Source: Boletus sp. NGJ (Eukaryota; Basidiomycota; Agaricomycetes; Boletales; Boletaceae). Taken from it: a stretch of DNA of 64,000 nucleotides. Shown here piece by piece: positions 11,575-23,754 of the stretch (the stretch's first letter is position 1; every line of letters begins with the position of its first letter). Made by a program: the position numbers and the translations under genes. The notes under the pieces are model-generated. The model was not told the origin of the DNA. It saw nothing but the letters and a program-made list of their open reading frames with translations, and ran no database searches. The DNA is taken from positions 682,001 to 746,000 of the forward strand of contig JAGTXK010000050.1 in the NCBI GenBank assembly GCA_019096195.1, read 5' to 3'.

Positions 11575-12560
11575 GTCTTCGAGAGTCGAGTGATGGGAAC
11601 TGGAGGATGACTCCCGTACTACAGGGAGGTGGTGCACGCTCGAAAGTCGAGGTAAATCGAGTTATCACACCTACGTGACGTTACGGGTAATCACGCAAAC
11701 CCGGGTCCACTATCGTAGCACCAGCGTACGCTCTGGTCGGCAACCACCAGAGAAGTGGGGCTAGTGCACTATGCCCGACAGCAACTTTATCCTTATTTAT
11801 GATGCCGGACGAGCGTATGTGCAAGCATTTTGCCGAGTGCTTTACTTGCGTACGTCACGTGTACGAGCGGGTCCCTCTAAACCTGAGGTCCAGTGTAGGG
11901 TGAACGGCGGCGACGAGCCCACACGTTCGGAAGTGAATGGGGGGAATGGAAAATGAGACCCGAACTCCTTATTCGTTCCCTGCAGCTGAGGGTGACTCTG
12001 CGCTAGCAACCGCCGTATAGGTCTGGAATTATGCTTATCACTAACAGAGGTCCTCGGTTCCTCTGAGGGTCAGATACGGGGAGTGTTGGATCGGAAGGCG
12101 AGAGCGGTACTAGGGAGCAATAAGTTTGCTCGACTAGGCAAAAACAGCAGGGGTAGAGGGGAGGAAATGTCCAGAGGCAAAGAGCCTGGGGACAAGGAAT
12201 AGTCTTGGAATTTGAAAGGAAAGGAGCCTCGATATCTCAAGAGTCGCAAACACGATATTCGAGAGAGAGAAGAGGAATTCCAAGACTAGCTAATACAAAT
12301 GTTGTGACGCTACTTAAATACTATCTACTTGTGAGCACGGGTCAGCTTAGGGCCGGTTGTGGAACCTACTAGAATGTTCCATATGACGTACGGTGACGTA
12401 GTGGGGTCTAGCCTGTTCTATGGGTATAGGGTTATGACGTAGGTTGACTAATGTGTGACGTATGGTCTAGACGTAAGGTCTAGGTATAATGGTAACTACG
12501 TAAGGTGTTCATGGGATTGTCTAAGTGTTAGCTAGCTACGTAAATAATGTGAAAATATCC
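11575..12560. repeat. CpG-retaining repeat island in CpG-poor DNA
   Basis: About 1 kb with normal CpG content and higher GC, flanked on both sides by CpG-depleted DNA. From about 12,218 to 12,330 it resembles the left end of the dispersed repeat family (GAAAGGA start, ATATCTCAAG, GAGAGAGA, AAGACTA, CTACTTAAATACTATCTAC) but at lower identity. Several ACGTA/TGACGTA motifs recur at 12,385-12,500. No coding frame above 61 codons and no known domain. A recent solo LTR or non-autonomous element is the likeliest explanation. Confidence 0.5.
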
Positions 12561-12895
12561 GAGTTCGTTTCAGTCTTCCTAATTGTCTGTGACCTTCTGA
12601 AAGTGTGAAAGACCTACCCTTCAATTCTTCAGGATGTATGCTTTATATTGGATCTTGAAAATAGGAAAATATTTGGTTGGGATTTATGCTGAAGAATATA
12701 ATTGAGAGAAACTATGTTGGACAAAATGTCAATGCTATCTATGCTCCTTCCACTGCCTTATTCAACATCCAGGCTCTTATAGTCACAATCTTTATTACCT
12801 ACACCCTCAATGAAGTACATTTTCAAGACATTCACTGTACTGAAAAGTATCCTGTACCTTTTACCCATGATAATGTCAAATGCATTACTGATATA
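12561..12895 (+). other. AT-rich stretch with one short unrecognised frame
   Basis: A frame from about 12,677 to the Tc1 insertion point stays open (FMLKNIIERNYVGQNVNAIY), but I do not recognise it. It may be the severed start of the unrecognised relic that resumes beyond the Tc1 element, at about 15,040. This is a guess from strand and position only. Confidence 0.2.
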
Positions 12896-14501
12896 CAGTG
12901 ACTTCCAAAACTGTTGCATTTGCCTAACCCTGATGTGGTGCACACAATGCACCACAAACACCCGTGGGAATGTCACTCAGCTTTGGTGGGAACAAACAAA
13001 GTACACACTATCAGCTACAATCTGAACTTTGGACCATGTGATTTGGGTTAGAGGCTGTGAAGTTATGTCTATTTCAAAACAGCAATACCATTGCAATAGC
13101 TTTACATCTCTTGGCATGAGTATGAAGTGGGTATTAGTACTTGGTATAGCCTCCTTCTGCCTTAAGCACTGCCTCAACCCTCCTAGGCATGCTTTCAATC
13201 AACTTCTGACACTCCTCAAGTGGTATCCCCTTCCATTCCACCTGAACTCTCTCCCATAACTCATAAATTCCACTAGAAGGATGTTCTTGATCTGCTAGCC
13301 TTCTTTTGAGGTGACCCCAGAGGTGTTCAATGGGGCTGAGGTCAGGAGACTGTGCTGGCCATATCATGGCCCCAAAATCCTGCTCTTCAAGCCACTCTTT
13401 CACCTTTTTGCAAGTATGCTTGGGGTCATTGTCTTGCTGAATGATCATGTTAAGAGGATCTAGACCATAATACTGCAGAGTATTCAGCAGCTCATCTTTC
13501 AAAATCTGAAGGTGAAGGTCTCCATCCATCCTACCATCAATCTTGGCAGCATAGCCAACTCCCTGCCAAGTCATACACTCCCACATCATGAAAGAACCTC
13601 CTCCAAACTTCAAGGTCCCTTCAACCAATCTATCATTAAGCCCTTCACCTGCTTTTTTCCAGATCCATTTTTGCCCATCTGATCCTAGGTGATTGATTTT
13701 AGTTGCATCAGACCATACTACCTTCTTTCAGTCCTCTATAGTCCAATCCTTATGAGCATAGGCAAAGTCCAAGCAAGTCTTGCAATGCCTAGCTGATAGA
13801 AGGGGGTGTTTAGACTTTACCATAGCCTTCATACCAGTTTTTCTCAAGTGCTAGCATACTGTGGTGGTAGAGAGGGGTTGGTTGACCATATTGGTGAGAG
13901 CCTTGGTCATCTGGACAGCATTTTCTGCCATTCTAGATAAAATGAGATGAATGGCATGATAAAGATTGGTAGGAGAAAGCTTGGATGGGCAACCTCCAAT
14001 AGACTTCTGAAGCTCAGAACGCTCTTTGAAGTGGAGCCTGGATATGGTAGGGGCATGGAGACCAGTGGTGGCAGCAATAGAATGAGCTGACTGGCCAGCA
14101 TTAAATATAAAGAGAATGGTGTTTTTCTAAGTAGAAGAAATAGATCTCATAATGATGTGGTTGGGAATAAAGAAGTGTGTGAACTATGTCAAACTCAGAC
14201 ATAATAATTATATGTGTATCTTTGTTTGTATAACCAAACATTGCCACTTATGATGGTATTTCAACAAGAGTGCACATTCTCTACTAAAAGATACAAAGTT
14301 ATTACAATGGTATTGTTGTTTTGAAATGGACATAACTCCATGGCCTCTGACTCAAATTACATACTCCAGAGGCCGGATTGTAGCCGAGAGTGTGTACTTT
14401 ATTTGTTCCCACCAAAGCTAAGCGACATTCCCATGGGTGTTTGTGGTGCACTCCACACACCACATCAGGGTTAGGCATTGCAACAGTTTTGGAGGTCACT
14501 A
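12896..14501 (-). mobile_element. Tc1/mariner element of a second family
   Basis: Inverted repeats begin CAGTGACTTCCAAAACTGTTGC at 12,896 and, in reverse, end at 14,501 with one changed terminal base (A for G). TA flanks both ends (12,894-12,895 and 14,502-14,503). The arms align over about 190 nt with scattered substitutions. The total of 1,606 bp and the single minus-strand transposase are typical for the superfamily. It differs from the family at 3,326 and 56,271 in both repeats and protein. Confidence 0.92.
13134..14150 (-). pseudogene. Tc1/mariner transposase relic (second family)
   Basis: The frame starts at ATG 14,148-14,150. Stops interrupt it at about 14,127-14,129, 13,851-13,853 and 13,728-13,730 (the last is TGA where WTIEDWKK is expected). 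The C-terminal half, 13,628-13,134, is a clean open frame with the DDE blocks: QQDNDPKHTCKKVKEWLEE, WPAQSPDLSPIEHLWGHLKR, and the family ending EECQKLIESMPRRVEAVLKA then GGYTKY. The first catalytic Asp is in WSDATKINHLGSDG. The N-terminal HTH region is weaker. Non-functional. Confidence 0.9.
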
Positions 14502-14503
14502 TA

Positions 14504-15039
14504 ATTTTTTCTTTCTTTTACTATTCAGCTTTCTTCTTTAAAAATGCACAACTTCATATACTATAAAATTGCATGAACTATTCCAAAATAGGTTTTCTTG
14601 TCTGATTGGGATGTCTCTCTAACAATTGTTGCTTTCCTGTAGTAGAAGGGAGGAAAGGAACTCAAAGACTTTCCAAATGAGCCTTGTAAGATTCCATTAG
14701 CTACACAATATGTTTGTGGAGAAATAGAGTGATGAGGCCCCTGAGGAATATAAAGAGGGCAGCTTCATAACCAACCATGCCCCAGTTGCCATTACTATAT
14801 GCTATAGTTAGAATGGAGAACTTCAAAAACATCTTGTTATGATAGAATGCAAAGTGTGGCAGAAGGATCACAATTATTGCAAGTTTCTTTCTCACTTGCA
14901 ACACACATCAAATACACATCATTTTTTCCTTTTGGTTTTGCATGCCTATTAGTATTACCTGCTGTCAGTTTCATTAAGATCACAGATTGATGTGATATTG
15001 GTGTTGATGGCATTGTCAACCATGAATAACATTTATACT
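14504..15039. other. AT-rich stretch, no gene seen
   Basis: No convincing coding frame, RNA gene or repeat. The short ORFs on both strands overlap each other and have no recognisable content. Confidence 0.35.
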
Positions 15040-16780
15040 CTAATTCTGCTGAGGCCATTAATCACAACATTATCTCAAGTCTTCATGAGTACCCTCTTCT
15101 CAATAATGAGGGAGCTGAGAAACTCATCTACAACAAAGAGGGTTTTCATATTTTATGCCATGCTCCTCTTACATACAAGTTTCTAGGAAGCCTTCTGAAT
15201 CTTAGACATGTCCCTTCTCGTTTTTATCCATCAGAAAGAGATGACATTGACAATCAAAACAATGCCATTGCTTATTCTCTTTATCTTATTGCCTTTACCA
15301 AAACCCTTGGTAACATCCAAGCAAACTGAATAATGCATGCATTCAAAGATAGGATGCTACAGATTGAATCTCCCCTTTCTTCAATTAATCAACAGGGGTC
15401 TGAACTTGAAGATGACCTCTTCAATAAGGATGTGAATCCTGTTTTTGGTGCTCCTGTTCTTTATGGATTATGTTTTCAAGCTTACAACTCACTCTCTCAT
15501 TGAGTATATGAAAAAGTCAAGTTTCACTTGGTACAACTGGGAAGAATCACAGCTGCCCTCACTGGTTCCAGTTCCAAATCTGCTACAGTTCTAAACCAAT
15601 GGAGAATTTACTATAATCAATGTTCTCTTTTTCTATCTTATCAAATATTCTATAACAAGATTTCTGATGACAATCAGCTTCAAGATATGTGTTTTGAAAA
15701 CACAGTATGTATCATTTGGATATATCTTAAATGAGACCTGAACAAAGGAATGAAAGGTTGGTTTCTAACTTTTGTTTTGTGGCAATCTTTCATATTTTTG
15801 CCTAGCTACAGTATACTGTATTATGACCTTGTCATTATACCACTTCTCAAGGCTTGGGCATATTCTAATGTTCAAAATAAAATCAAGCAGGCAATTGTTC
15901 CACTGAAGCAAAATATAGGTTTCCTCCAATTTCTTTTCTCTTACTTCTTTTTCTATAGGTCATTCCCACATGTTTAGATAGACCACATTTCTACTAACAC
16001 ACATGTTAGAAGTTATACTGTATAGAATCACATTCTACCTAAATTTCAGCAAGAAATCATTGCAGATTCCCATCTTATTGAAATAATTTTGATGCTGAAG
16101 TGCTCTCTTAGTTTTGCCCACACAGGGTCTGCTAAGGTATTTCAACGAAGCACTAAAGAGTTCCTTGATTTTGCTCACACAAGATTTCCTAATTTGAAAA
16201 CACTCCAATGAAGCTTATAGTAATGAATAGGTTGTATCTATCCCTTGGGCTTATATTAGATGAATTTCCTTGTCTATTGGATGCATTCATCTTATTAACC
16301 AATCTTTGGAATGGAGTGGTCATGTTGTGCAATGCAAACTGGCCAGTGAAAAAAACCATCTTACATCTCATTCAAGAGTGGACAGCAATTGACCTATAGG
16401 AAGTGCACTTTAGGGTAAATATTAAACATTTATGATAATCCGTGCTATTACACACTATCCCTTGGATACCTGCTCAAATTTGAAGAATTTTGTGGCCCAG
16501 ATCATTTATTATGTAATTGAGATTTCCCTCAAAATCTATATTGAGGATGTTAAAAATCTGATAGTTACTGCTGTCACAGAGGAGAGAGAGATTCACTATC
16601 TTGAAGAAATAGAAAGATGCTAGATATCCTCTTGCCTACATATAATGAGGTGACTCTCTCTAATCTCACTCTGGACATTGTCAATCTTTCAGGAAATTGA
16701 GTGACTAGAATGCTAGGCTATCCCTCACTTCTTCCTCTGGCCCCCAATCTGACTATTAGCTGGTGACAGATAACTTATCT
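15040..16780 (+). pseudogene. Unrecognised protein relic, long degraded reading frame
   Basis: On the plus strand, protein-like segments follow each other over about 1.7 kb, mostly in two frames, with isolated stops. Examples are GFHILCHAPLTYKFLGSLLN, FGAPVLYGLCFQAYNSLSH, LVQLGRITAALTGSSSKSAT and FQRSTKEFLDFAHTRFPN. The density of plausible sequence between single stops suggests a formerly continuous protein of more than 500 residues. I could not assign it to a transposase, reverse transcriptase, helicase or any other family. The surrounding elements suggest a mobile or viral origin, but nothing in the sequence proves that. Confidence 0.35.
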
Positions 16781-18009
16781 ACCAGATCAAACAAAAGACA
16801 TTGCTTTAGAAGGCTTGTCTAAGTGAATGAGTGAATAGTGCTAGTCAATTGGCTCACCAATTGTTCTTCCTCTTTCAGATACTATGATTTTTAGAAAAGA
16901 GGTATCACTTTTTCCTAGCTAGACTTATTTAATTGGGTTATCTCTACCATAATGAAGATAAGCATTTGTCTACACTTGAGTAGATGTTGAGTTCTGAGGC
17001 TAGCTTATCTGCTTCAGAGATAGGCTATGGATATTCTTAATTGTTGGGCTTGCTGTTGAAGCAAGGGTTTTGAGGCTAGACCCTTTATTTCTAGACTTGT
17101 CTTCTCTCTTAGGGCTTATAATTTTATAGCTGTTTGCTATGTATTTAGCTATGGGAAATTTATTCTCTTTAGGTAACTCAGTGCACACTCAATAGGGGTT
17201 GTTATAAACCTAATTTATTGAGTCATTAGAGTGCAAGTTCTTATGCAAGATCCCAAGTTTAGCTACTAGGTATTCCTAGATTAGACTTATCTAGGTTACA
17301 GTGCCTTTCTGCCTGTGTTCCCTTTTTATTTATGGTAATAGTTTTCTGCTTAGTGCTACTACCACTTATGGTACCTATTGGCAGAGGTGTCTCTTTCTCA
17401 CTCAGAATAGATTTCAGATGATCTTTCCTCAGATGTTCTCTTAAGATGAAGAAGATAAGATGGGTCTTGCAGTCAAATCTTGCCTCCTTTTATGCTATTC
17501 TACTGGAGGCTGTGTTGGTTTCAGATTTATTCTCTTGCCTTGAGCCATTGGTGTCTCTGGGGAAGAGTACATCTAATTTGGATTAATTATGACTCAAGTG
17601 GAGTCATAATGACTTATAAGGCTGTGCTGACTCACTCTGACTCACTCTGACTCACATTGACTTGGCCTAACCTGTTCTGTGCTAGCTGAATCTGAAATAT
17701 AAAATGAGTGCATGTGAACATTTGTATATTTATGACCAAGGCTATGATTGGATGGCAATTTTGGCAGCATCCTAAGCAAGGCAAGGGTCATGTGATTATG
17801 CTGTATGGGTGCGAGAATGAAGATATCAGTCACAGGATTAAAGAATACATAATAGTTATAGCTAGCATTAGCTAGTAATAATAGTGGTGGTGCTGGAAGA
17901 TTTATTCATATCTTCTCAGCAGGCGGTTGGATGCATATGAAACTTGGTAGGAGAGTAGGCCTTAGTGTAGCCTTTCATTTGATACTGAGAATATAACATC
18001 ATAATTCTG
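16781..18009. other. AT-rich stretch without recognisable genes
   Basis: Many stops in all frames. The only local structure I see is a short tandem repeat at about 17,627-17,662. The 16,981-17,188 minus-strand ORF has no recognisable content. Confidence 0.35.
17627..17662. repeat. Short tandem repeat, GACTCACTCT unit
   Basis: About three copies of a 10-11 nt unit (TGACTCACTCT) in a row, the last diverged (TGACTCACATTGAC). Its origin is probably replication slippage. Confidence 0.75.
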
Positions 18010-18017
18010 CACAATTC

Positions 18018-19240
18018 CTACTGTATTTCATATAGGTCATCTGCAGTGAACAGATTACAACTGTTCCTGATTGTATATTCTATTTTAAAGAAACTAATCT
18101 TCTTCCTGATGCCGACCCACATTTTCAGGATTAGCTTCCTCCTAATTAGGTTGTTCTGGGGCCCCGTTTGCCAGTGCTGCCAAAACTTCTCATAAAACAC
18201 CAATGGAAAGTCCCACAAAGGATCAATCCAAAGGGTCTGTCTTTTCCTAACTTGGTGGTTGATTTGCATACTAGATAGGATCTAATGTAAACATTTCATA
18301 CCTAAGACTGTTTAGCCTTTGATTGAAGATTTTTGTATAGTTGTAGATGAATTAACAGTAGTGGCAGTCCCAATGTATAATGGGGTGGCCAGTAGTAGGA
18401 CCTGTCAATTGAATGGTGACTCTTGCATGATAATTAGAGAATAACCTCTATTGGTCCTCCTGAGTATGTTAGTAGAACAAGGTACACAAAGAGTCAAATA
18501 ATGTATTGATTAGTCCTTCTTGCAGGATCAAATCATTTGAGGTGGGATGGTTGTGGATCTGAATTGCCATTTTGGATGATAGTTTTATGGCAACTCCTTG
18601 TGTGTGTGCTAAGAATTTGGAGGTTTCCTTCAATGCTTTCCTTTACTGTATTTATGCTACTAGCTAATCTAGTAGTTTAACATTATAGTAGGATAAGGAC
18701 TGAGGAGAGCATTGATAGATTGATTGCAGTAGCAATATATGGTCAGGGAAAGGAAGGGGGTCCTTTGCAAGATAAGCAAAATATGTGGGGTAAATATTAG
18801 TAAAATCCACTATTCAAGTAAGAGGTTTGTGAAAGGTTAAATATGTGGTGTACTTTAATTGTTGTGGAAGTGAAAACTCATACCAATACTCAGGAACATG
18901 TAAAATGAATGGTTCAGTATTGAATGAGTGGTAATCTGGAGAAGGTAGTACTTTGATGTCTATGCAATCATTCCAGTGCCAGGTAATTTCCCAACAAAGA
19001 TGGAAAAGGAGTAGTTGGGGACATAGATAGCCACCATGCTATTTGCATGGGGTGGGCAGGTTAATTCATATTCCAAGACATATCCTGCAGTCAGGGACTT
19101 GGTTGCTCAGGTACATTGGTGTGAAAAGGTCATAGTTGAAGGTTGCATGTTACTGACAAGTTTAGTTTGTGTAATGCTTCTGGAGATAGTACTCATAGAT
19201 AGTGAAGGTTGTAGAGGGGGTAAAAGTAGGAGGTAAGCTT
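18018..19240 (-). pseudogene. Unrecognised minus-strand coding relic
   Basis: The minus strand holds protein-like stretches: upstream, EYELTCPPHANSMVAIYV followed by PNYSFSIFVGKLPGTG (about 19,080-18,960), and downstream an 83-codon open frame (18,269-18,018) with TLWIDPLWDFPLVFYEKFWQ. Tryptophan-rich, non-random composition argues for a former protein, but the family is unknown to me. Stops and frame changes separate the pieces, and they may come from two different sources. Confidence 0.25.
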
Positions 19241-19264
19241 AAAAGCTAGGTTTATAAGATGGTA

Positions 19265-21872
19265 TAGTTGACTATCTCGTAGTGCATAGCATAGTAGTGC
19301 ATAAGATGTCATAATGCATATGAACTCCCCAAAACCAGGTTGGTCCCTGCTAAACTATGCAATAAATGTCTTATTGCATAATGCATACCCAGCTAGGGGG
19401 TTATGCATTGTTATATTAAGCTAGAGGGGGGGGTCAGCAGGCTTTACATAGCTGGGTCTGGTAAAATTTTTACTTGTCAATATCTCGAGACCCAACTCCA
19501 TGCCCCATGAACCCTTCTAGAAGGTGCAGAGACCTCGTGAAGCCCACAAACCATACAACTGGCAGCCAAAACTACCAAAGAATGGTCAGCTGCTGCCAAG
19601 AACCTCTGCTTTCAATCCAGCAGACTGTTTGCATCACCATCTCACACTCCATGATTGGCTTCAAGTCATTGCCTATTTTGACCAACATCAACCAATTTCT
19701 CAGAAAGAAGTTGTCAAGCACTTCGCCAGCAAGAAGAATGGTGTCTTGATCTTCACACAATCAAGCTTATCTCAACATCTATCCAAAGCTGGTTGTGCTG
19801 CGGACAAAGAGTGGCTTGAGTCCCACCCAACAGCACTGTCATCAAAACAGATCAGAGTGGTTACATGGCCAGACATTGAGGCACTCTTTAAATGGATCAA
19901 ACATATGGAGAAAAAGGAAGAGCATGTTTCTGGTCCAATGTTGCTTGTAAAACACAAGAAATTTGAGAAAGCACTTAATGTGCCTGAAAATGAGAGGCTA
20001 AAGAGTGGTGGATGGATCATGAATTTCTGTCACACATAAGTGAAATGTGTATTGGAACAAAATGGGAACTAAAATTTCCTAGATATGGTTTGAAAGAGTT
20101 TCGTAGACATGGAGAAGCTGGATCCATAGATTGTGCAGCTGTTGAGAAAGAACAAGAGCGCATTCAAAAAATCTATGCAGAGTATCCTCCAAAAAATCAC
20201 CTAAATTTCAATGAGACTGGCTTGTTCAGACTGTAAGAAATTTGACTTGAACAATTTTTTGTGCACTAAAATTTGTAATCAAAGTGCTCTGCCAGATTGT
20301 GGACTGGCATCGAAACAAATGTTAGGCAAGAAGTCAAACAAATTTTGCATCACCATTGGATTCATGTGCAATGCTATGGGCATAGAGAAGTGGCCACTCT
20401 TCTGCATTGGCAAGTCAAAAAATCCACGCTACTTTGGAAAGAAATCACCAGTAGATCATGGATTTTGATACTGTAACAATAAAACAGCATGGATGACAGC
20501 TGAAATCTTCAAAGAGTATGTTTTTCATTGTCTAGACTCATTGAAAATTGCTAAGAAATTCCAGATAGATTGGAAATTACGACAAGGTGTTTCACGATCA
20601 GAATCGGAAGGTTTGTCTATGACTAGACAACTTTTCAGGTCACTCTATCAATTATAAGCCAACAAATATTCGAATTGAGCTGTTCCAACCCAACATGACC
20701 TCCTTCATCCAGCCACTTGATGCTGGTGTGATTTGTTGCTTTAAGGCTCACTATCGACACCAGTTTTGCTTACAGGCAATTGAACTGGATGAGGCAGGCA
20801 ACAACAACATTTACAAGATCAATCTCCATGAGGTTTTGATCATGGAAAAAGAAGCATGGGATAGCATCACATCCAAAACCATTCAGAATTGTTGGCGATA
20901 TGCATTCAGATCTTTTGCAGTGTATGTTGAATTCTGACTGAAATCTGCCCTCAAGACTCACCTTTTCTTAAGGTCTTCATGTTCAAACATGATCACAATT
21001 CAGAACATACCACTGGCAATTCATGATTCAACTGCATGGTCAATTGTGCTCGAATTTGCAAATGGCACCTACACTTTGCCTAAGCTCAAGACCAACTTTG
21101 TGATCATCTTGGCAAACAATACAATTTCGCCAACTGGAAGCTTGCAATTGATGCCATTTTTGATGTTGAAAATGATGCAAACCAAGCAGTGACAGCCATA
21201 AATGAACTCCACAACAAAGCTCAAGCAGGTCCAAATGTTCTGAGCAGTATAACCAACCAACAATACCATTGTGAAATTTTCACTTCCCGAACTTGATCAG
21301 GTTGAATCTGGGCTAATGCAGGTTGTCAATGATCTCATTGGACGAAAACACATTCAAGGAACTCAACCTACTCTTGAAGATCTGCTCAATCCCATTGAGG
21401 AGAAGGAGATTGGTCACTCACCATACTAGTATCCAGATGGTGATGAGGTGATCATTGCTGAGGTGAAGGTGAATAAGTCTCGAGCTGAACAGAGGGACAG
21501 AGAAGAGAATGAGAGCAGTGGAGGTGAAGATGACACTGAGAAGGACCATGGGATCATGCCACGCAAGGGAATTGACATGTGCAAGAAGCTTGAGAAGCTG
21601 TGCTTGGTGTACTCAGATGGTGATGGTCTTAAGGCTAGTTATTTGCAATATCATCTCTGACATCTTCAGGCTCATTTGAGGAGGGTACAGTTAGATTCTC
21701 TGGTTCAGAAGAGTATATGCAACTATATCAAGCCATAGATTCTCGTAGATGTTGTACTTACAACCCATGTGACATTTGGGTCACAGATTGTGACAATTTC
21801 ATTGTGCATATAACATGATAATGCATAGTGAGAGGAGGGGACCAACAATATGTGCTACAAGATAGTCAACTG
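19265..21872 (+). mobile_element. Tigger/pogo element with terminal inverted repeats and TA duplication
   Basis: The left end reads TAGTTGACTATCTCGTAG from 19,265. The right end, read in reverse, gives CAGTTGACTATCTTGTAG ending at 21,872. TA flanks both (19,263-19,264 and 21,873-21,874). The match extends with some mismatches into TGCATA/CACATA. Between the ends lies one plus-strand Tigger-type transposase relic. At 2,608 bp the element has the usual size for a complete Tigger/pogo copy. It is the best-delimited element of this type in the window. Confidence 0.85.
19474..21690 (+). pseudogene. Tigger/CENP-B-like DDE transposase relic
   Basis: The N-terminal part is open for about 170 codons (19,524-20,039) with the CENP-B-type HTH signatures LTLHDWLQVIAYFDQHQPIS, IFTQSSLSQHLSKAG and VVTWPDIEALFKWIKHME. 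After a frameshift it continues with FRRHGEAGSIDCAAVEKEQE and the start of the DDE domain (FNETGLF; Asp expected where N/E stands), then KQMLGKKSNKFCITIGFMCN and LFCIGKSKNPRYFGKKSP. A later block reads IRIELFQPNMTSFIQPLDAG. The acidic tail ends near 21,690. At least four frameshifts or stops are present. The family is common in Agaricomycetes. Confidence 0.88.
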
Positions 21873-22147
21873 TATTCCTAGTTTCATATTAGACAGGTTG
21901 TTTGATCAGGCACAATATTAGAGGGTTCTTCTTTAATAATATTTCCACTAATAGTGCCATCAGATCATTTTCTTATTTACTATTTGAAATAAAAAATAAC
22001 ATGTAGAGCATTCACATTGTAGGTATCATATTTCATAGCTATCCTCATTAGGACCATCCAGTCCTGGTAATCATACTGTGGATATTCCTGTTGGCAGTGT
22101 GCTTGCAGCATCTAAGTAACAAAATTCCAGTTCAAAATAAGCTCTAT

Positions 22148-23067
22148 GAAAGGAACTTGCAATGGACAAAAGAAAAGAAGGCTAGATCCAATATCTCAAG
22201 TGTTGCTAACCGAAGCAATATGCAAGAGAGAGAAAGGCAATTTTAAGACTAAGTGAAACAGGGTACTCTACTGGCTACTTATATACTACCGATAGTGGTG
22301 CACAGACCGTGCTATGCTATGACATTATAAGTACTGGGTATGACATCACAGGGACAAGGAGTATTAGTGTCCAATACGAAAGAGAGAAATGATGGAATTA
22401 GATGCATGTGATATATGCATGTAAGTGAGATGTAGTCCATGACACTCTAGGCATGGCTATGTTGTGATATATTGAAGGAGCTAATAGATAGGGGATAAAG
22501 AGGCAAGATAAGAGGAATCTAAGTGCAGGGCTTTCAGAGAGTTCCAGGGGTGGTTCTAGTCAGAATGCTCAGAATACTTGGAATGCTCAGAATGGTTCTG
22601 GTCAGGAACTTGGGATGATCAGAGCATTTAGAATATGTACCCTATAAATATCTTGTTGATCTAGCATTGCTTGATCAGTACATGCGTAGTGTACTGAGCG
22701 CTGTGTCAGGTATAGTCTACAGGCCTTGTGTGGATACCGAGCGCTGCTTCAGATATATCCATGGGGTGTTGTAGTTTAGAGGCGTGTGGGCCTATGCTTG
22801 TGGCAGTGAATGCTGGGGTTAGCCGTGGGGCTACTTGGTGTCATAGGTGTGACGGATATGATGAGGGTATGACTAGTGAAAGTGTACATAGGTATGGATG
22901 GTGGTGTGGTGTATCATATGGGGAAGGATATGATAAGTGACTACTCTAGGTGTATGCAAGGTGAAGCGAGGATGAAGCTTGGTTGATAATGGGCGAGTGC
23001 ATCGTCTATGGGTAGTGTGAGTGTAGAGAGGTGGCAATAAATAGTAGGTATCACAAGTAAATGTTTC
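22148..23067 (+). repeat. Dispersed ~1-kb repeat, copy A
   Basis: The segment begins GAAAGGAACTTGCAATGG and ends AAATGTTTC. It aligns end to end with the insertion at 56,594-57,678 and, in reverse, with 10,250-11,339. Internally it carries two related blocks ending in GAGCGCTG-TCAG (about 22,697 and 22,738), also doubled in copy B. The flanks (GCTCTAT and ACTCTAA) look like a decayed 7-bp target duplication. It has no coding capacity. Confidence 0.8.
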
Positions 23068-23754
23068 ACTCTAATAAGGGTGGAATTCTATTCTAGAAAC
23101 TCTCTAGATAGGGTGGTGGTTACATGGCTTCTGTCATCCATAGTCCCTGATTGGTTCTGTGGGGTATAGCTAGATGACTTATGGAAGGGTCATTAACAGG
23201 TGGAACACTGTCATTAGGTGCTGGAAGTTCCACCATAATATAATGATTCAGTTGTATTAATAGAAGAATTTAGGTTGCAGATGTCTGAAAGTGCAGGGCT
23301 TATTAATGCCTGAATTTGTTGGTTCAAGGCCTTTAATATTTCTATCTTTCAAGTACAACTACCTCACTTTGGTCTTGGATAATTTGGTTTATTTCTCTAT
23401 AGATAGTTTCACAATTTTTGCAGCTAGTTCTGCTTGAAATAATAATAGTATTGTCATCACTTACAGTAATATAAATATAGCTATGGTTTCTGAAACAATT
23501 GCCAATGCTGTGTCACCTATATTGTGTGGGTATACATGGATCTGATGTGTAGTGTAAATATGGGCTAGCCAACAACAGATTTGCATTTAGCAATCTGAAA
23601 ATAATTATTTCACTAATTACATAAAATCTTGAAGTGTTCTGCCAAGGGTTGTGTGTTGGTTACCTCCACAAAAAGTGGTGGTAATATGTACTATACATAT
23701 GGTTTGATGTAGTTTGGTAAATTTGCACTTGGTCCTGGGACTGTCATCCATAGT
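23068..23754. other. AT-rich stretch, no gene seen
   Basis: No open frame above about 60 codons with recognisable content; no terminal repeats noticed. Confidence 0.35.
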
